64,000 nt of DNA from Enterobacter sp. SA187 (GTDB taxonomy: Bacteria; Pseudomonadota; Gammaproteobacteria; Enterobacterales; Enterobacteriaceae): assembly GCF_001888805.2 (NCBI RefSeq), contig NZ_CP019113.1, positions 3,534,001-3,598,000 of the forward strand. Reading direction: 5' to 3'. The number at the start of each line of letters is the position of its first letter. Position 1 is the first letter of the stretch. The position numbers and the translations under genes are program-made. The notes below the pieces were generated by a model. The model was not told where the DNA came from. It did no database searches and saw only the letters and a list, made by a program, of their open reading frames with translations. Below are positions 61,139-64,000 of the stretch, piece after piece.

Positions 61139-62698
61139 TTACTCTTCTTCGTCGTGCTCCGGACGCTCTTTAACAACCCGAACCAGATCGACCCGGTAGT
61201 CGTTGGCTTCCAGCACGGTAATGGTCAGCGGCGCCAGTTGCAGCACGTCACCCGCGCGTGGGATCTGACCGTTAATGGCAATCACCAGACCGGCAACGGT
61301 CGCGATATCTTCGCTGTCGTTAACCAGGTTATCCAGCCCCAGCGCATGTTGCAGGGCATGCAGATCGGTGGTGCCTTTTACCAGCCAGCCATCGGCATCG
61401 GCGATGATTTCCGGCGTTTCGTCGGCATCCGGGAATTCACCGGCAATGGCTTCCAGCACGTCGAGCGGCGTCACCAGGCCCTGCACCACACCAAATTCAT
61501 TGGTGACGATAACAAAGCTGCCGCGGGCGCGGCGCAGCACGCCAAGCAGTTTGATCGGATCCAGGGTTTCCGGCACCACAATCGCCGGGGACGCAGACGC
61601 TATCGCCGCCACATCGCCGCCCTCTTCCAGCGCTACCAGCATCTCTTTGGCGCGCACGATACCGATCACTTCATCCAGCTCGCCACGGCAGACCGGGAAC
61701 AGGCTGTGCGGCGACGAGAGCAATTGCTGGCGGATAGTGTCCTTATCCAGGCTGGCATCCACCCAACTGATGTCGCCGCGCGGCGTCATAATGCTGCGCA
61801 GCGAGCGCGACGCCAGCGTCAGTACGCCGTTGATCATATAACGCTCTTCATCGGCGAAGGCCCCTTCCGGCACCTGCACCGGCGCTTCGCTGTCCGGCTC
61901 ATGCTGTTGATTATCTTTGCGGCGACCGCCCATCAGACGCAGAATGGCGTCCGCGGTACGGGCACGCAGCGGCAGCGTTGACTGATGGCGAATAAAGTTG
62001 CGGCGAGCAATCTGGTTAAAGAACTCAATAATGATTGAGAAACCAATCGCGGCATACAGGTAGCCTTTCGGAATATGAAAGCCGAAGCCTTCCGCCACCA
62101 GACTCAGACCAATCATCAACAGGAAGCTCAGACAGAGCACCACCACCGTCGGATGCTGATTGACGAATCGCGTCAACGGTTTTGAAGCCAGCAGCATCAC
62201 CGCCATGGCGATCACTACCGCCGCCATCATGACCGGCAGATGGTTCACCATACCGACCGCCGTGATCACCGCATCGAGTGAGAAGACCGCATCAAGGATG
62301 ACGATCTGTACCACCACGACCCAGAAGCTGGCATAGCCTTTCGTCTGTCCGGTGTCATGTTCACGGTTTTCAAGTCGCTCGTGTAATTCTGTTGTCGCTT
62401 TGAACAGCAAGAATAGTCCCCCGAGCAGCATGATTAAGTCACGGCCGGAGAAGCTTAAATCCATCACGGTAAACAGCGGCTTTGTCAGCGTTACCATCCA
62501 CGAGATCACCGACAGCAGGCCGAGTCGCATGATCAGCGCCAGTGACAGGCCGATCAGGCGGGCTTTATCACGCTGTTTAGGCGGGAGTTTATCCGCAAGG
62601 ATGGCAATGAACACCAGGTTGTCGATACCGAGAACGATTTCAAGAACAACAAGCGTCAACAACCCCACCCAGATCGAGGGGTCCATTAAGAATTCCAT
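61139..62698 (-). CDS. yoaE: YoaE, TerC-type membrane protein with CBS and CorC domains
   Basis: 519-aa inner-membrane protein. The N-terminal half is a TerC-like bundle of about seven helices (VLEIVLGIDNLVFIAILADKL, VQIVILDAVFSLDAVITAVGM), followed by paired CBS domains (MTPRGDISWVDASL, RRARGSFVIVTNEFGVVQG) and a CorC_HlyC domain. Probably metal-ion related; substrate unproven. The ATG at 62698 (MEFLMDPSIW) has CAGGAG upstream. Divergent from manX across 453 bases. Confidence 0.92.
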   Translation of the reverse strand: MEFLMDPSIWVGLLTLVVLEIVLGIDNLVFIAILADKLPPKQRDKARLIGLSLALIMRLGLLSVISWMVTLTKPLFTVMDLSFSGRDLIMLLGGLFLLFKATTELHERLENREHDTGQTKGYASFWVVVVQIVILDAVFSLDAVITAVGMVNHLPVMMAAVVIAMAVMLLASKPLTRFVNQHPTVVVLCLSFLLMIGLSLVAEGFGFHIPKGYLYAAIGFSIIIEFFNQIARRNFIRHQSTLPLRARTADAILRLMGGRRKDNQQHEPDSEAPVQVPEGAFADEERYMINGVLTLASRSLRSIMTPRGDISWVDASLDKDTIRQQLLSSPHSLFPVCRGELDEVIGIVRAKEMLVALEEGGDVAAIASASPAIVVPETLDPIKLLGVLRRARGSFVIVTNEFGVVQGLVTPLDVLEAIAGEFPDADETPEIIADADGWLVKGTTDLHALQHALGLDNLVNDSEDIATVAGLVIAINGQIPRAGDVLQLAPLTITVLEANDYRVDLVRVVKERPEHDEEE

Positions 62699-63011
62699 GA
62701 CAGGCTCCTGTTTACGGAATGGCAAAACGGTGCGTTAAGCACAGGCGTGATGACAGCAGATGAAAATGAAAGGTGGCGGAAAACGCCGGATTGCGAGGCA
62801 CGAAACGGCCAATGGGTTAACTGACGTCGGTGACGGTCCATACACGGGGCTACTGCCCTATACTCCTTGATAATTAAACGGATGGTAAACATAGCAGAGA
62901 GAATTAATGTTTTGCAAAGATTTACCGGAATTTGCAATTGGAATTTTGTGGTTATTTCGCGGGCCGAAATTTCTGATCGACGAAAGCTAAATTACGGATG
63001 CGCATCACAAA
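62699..63011. other. yoaE leader / yoaE-manX intergenic region
   Basis: A yoaE promoter and a leader of perhaps 150-200 bases should lie here on the minus strand. A small hairpin (GGGCAGTAGCCC on the minus strand, near 62847) is visible. I could not match it to the yybP-ykoY manganese riboswitch found before other TerC genes. No gene seen. Confidence 0.5.
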
Positions 63012-63039
63012 AATTATTTTTTCGATGTCTAAAATAATT
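62996..63039 (+). promoter_or_regulatory. manX control region: CRP half-site and Mlc-like palindrome
   Basis: ATCACAAAA at 63004-63012 supplies a good CRP half-site. AATTATTTT (63012-63020) and AAAATAATT (63031-63039) form a perfect inverted repeat around a 10-base centre, the form of Mlc operators. E. coli manX has CRP and Mlc sites in the same arrangement. Confidence 0.6.
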
Positions 63040-63151
63040 CACGGAAGTTTTAACTTTTCTTTCAAACCCTTATCTGAATCGATTCGCTGGTAAAGATTGA
63101 TTCACAACACATCTGTTACAGAGGTGTTAACGATAATAACGGAGGTAGCAA

Positions 63152-64000
63152 GTGACCATTGCTATTGTAATAGGCACACATGGCTGGGCTGCAGAACAAT
63201 TGCTCAAAACAGCCGAAATGCTGTTGGGTGAGCAGGAAAACGTCGGCTGGATCGATTTCGTTCCCGGCGAGAACGCCGAAACGCTCATCGAAAAATACAA
63301 CGCCCGGCTGGCAAATCTCGACACCAGTCAAGGGGTGCTGTTTCTCGTCGATACATGGGGCGGCAGTCCGTTTAACGCCGCCAGTCGAATTGTCGTCGAT
63401 AAAGAGCATTATGAAGTGGTTGCCGGGGTCAACATTCCTATGCTGGTTGAAACGCTCATGGGGCGTGATGACGATCCGAGTTTTGACGATCTGGTTGCCG
63501 TGGCGGTTGAGGCGGGACGTGAGGGGGTGAAAGCCCTGAAGGCAAAAGCGCCGGAAGCGGTAACGCCTGCGCCTGCTGCTGTGGCAAAACCCGCCGCACC
63601 GGTTAAGCCCATGGGCGCGGATGATTACATGGTGATCGGTCTTGCGCGTATCGATGACCGTTTGATCCACGGCCAGGTGGCAACACGCTGGACCAAAGAA
63701 ACCAACGTGCAGCGCATTATCGTGGTCAGTGACGAAGTGGCCGCTGATACCGTGCGTAAGACCTTGCTGACGCAGGTTGCGCCGCCTGGCGTGACGGCGC
63801 ACGTAGTGGATGTCGCGAAGATGATCCGCGTTTATAACAACCCGAAATACGCGGGTGAACGCATCATGCTGCTGTTTACCAACCCTACCGATGTTGAACG
63901 TCTGGTGGAGGCCGGGGTGAAGATCACCTCCGTCAATATCGGCGGTATGGCTTATCGTCAGGGCAAAACCCAGGTAAACAACGCCGTTTCGGTGGATGAA
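63152..64000 (+). CDS. manX: ManX, mannose PTS EIIAB (3' end beyond window)
   Basis: First gene of manXYZ: cytoplasmic EIIAB of the mannose/glucose phosphotransferase system. 283 codons of the roughly 323 expected are present; the frame is open to the window edge. The IIA domain has the phospho-His10 in VIGTHGWAAEQLL, an Ala/Pro-rich linker lies at about 132-152, and IIB has the phospho-His in IDDRLIHGQVAT. GTG start at 63152 with GGAGGT upstream, as in E. coli. Expected to be under Mlc/CRP. Confidence 0.96.
   Translation, partial: MTIAIVIGTHGWAAEQLLKTAEMLLGEQENVGWIDFVPGENAETLIEKYNARLANLDTSQGVLFLVDTWGGSPFNAASRIVVDKEHYEVVAGVNIPMLVETLMGRDDDPSFDDLVAVAVEAGREGVKALKAKAPEAVTPAPAAVAKPAAPVKPMGADDYMVIGLARIDDRLIHGQVATRWTKETNVQRIIVVSDEVAADTVRKTLLTQVAPPGVTAHVVDVAKMIRVYNNPKYAGERIMLLFTNPTDVERLVEAGVKITSVNIGGMAYRQGKTQVNNAVSVDE

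Noticed and set aside
62686..62937. 83-codon frame overlapping the yoaE start on the minus strand
   Set aside because: Out of frame with yoaE, no family resemblance, lies in the expected leader.

Overview
The window is a stretch of an Enterobacteriaceae chromosome (Enterobacter/Kosakonia-like by gene content; species not decidable from sequence alone). Most proteins on the right are close relatives of E. coli K-12 products and keep E. coli gene order, including E. coli's unusual TTG/GTG start codons (rnd, fadD, sdaA, manX). minE lies directly beside rnd here, whereas in E. coli these genes are about 0.66 Mb apart.

Layout. 1-3.4 kb: the 3' end of an AldB/AcoD-type aldehyde dehydrogenase gene is cut by the window edge. 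It is divergent from a sigma54 activator gene and has a -24/-12 promoter inside a perfect 15-bp inverted repeat. 3.5-9.8 kb: pgaABCD operon for poly-N-acetylglucosamine. 10.0-11.5 kb: an unrecognised 473-aa protein behind a near-consensus flagellar sigma28 promoter. 12.3-14.3 kb: a chemoreceptor, also behind a sigma28 promoter. 14.4-22.6 kb: a guanidine-assimilation locus with an ABC importer, two DUF1989 proteins (carboxyguanidine deiminase type) and a 1199-aa biotin-dependent guanidine/urea carboxylase. 23.0-25.9 kb: a three-gene envelope module ending in a membrane-anchored pseudokinase. 26.6-30.7 kb: treA and a FoxA-like siderophore receptor. 31.4-41.9 kb: ymgE, ycgR, emtA, ldcA, cvrA, dadX, dadA, ycgB, fadR, dsbB, with nhaB missing between fadR and dsbB. 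42-45.1 kb: an AT-rich accessory insert with an acyltransferase and a frameshifted Tat-exported beta-helix protein gene. 45.2-64 kb: ycgN-ycgM-ycgL, minCDE, rnd, fadD, yeaY, tsaB, yoaA, yoaB, yoaH, pabB, nudL, sdaA, pdeD, yoaE and the start of manX.

The most striking unit is the guanidine locus. The transporter/deiminase operon has a textbook sigma54 promoter, two upstream NtrC-like palindromes, and a guanidine-I (ykkC) aptamer with a terminator. The carboxylase gene, separated from that operon by a REP pair, carries its own guanidine-II (mini-ykkC) riboswitch with two ACGA-loop hairpins. Two different guanidine sensors plus probable nitrogen control therefore act on one pathway. The allophanate hydrolase needed to finish the pathway is not in the window.

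The second notable element is a family of three structured, GC-rich, apparently non-coding repeats (about 630, 472 and 629 bp) in three intergenic gaps. The middle copy is inverted, lacks 157 bp between GGGAG direct repeats, and ends in four tandem 17-bp units. Base differences between the two full copies fall mostly on non-synonymous positions of the short open frames inside them, which argues against coding. Three 28-bp REP sequences, identical by eye, are also scattered through the left half.
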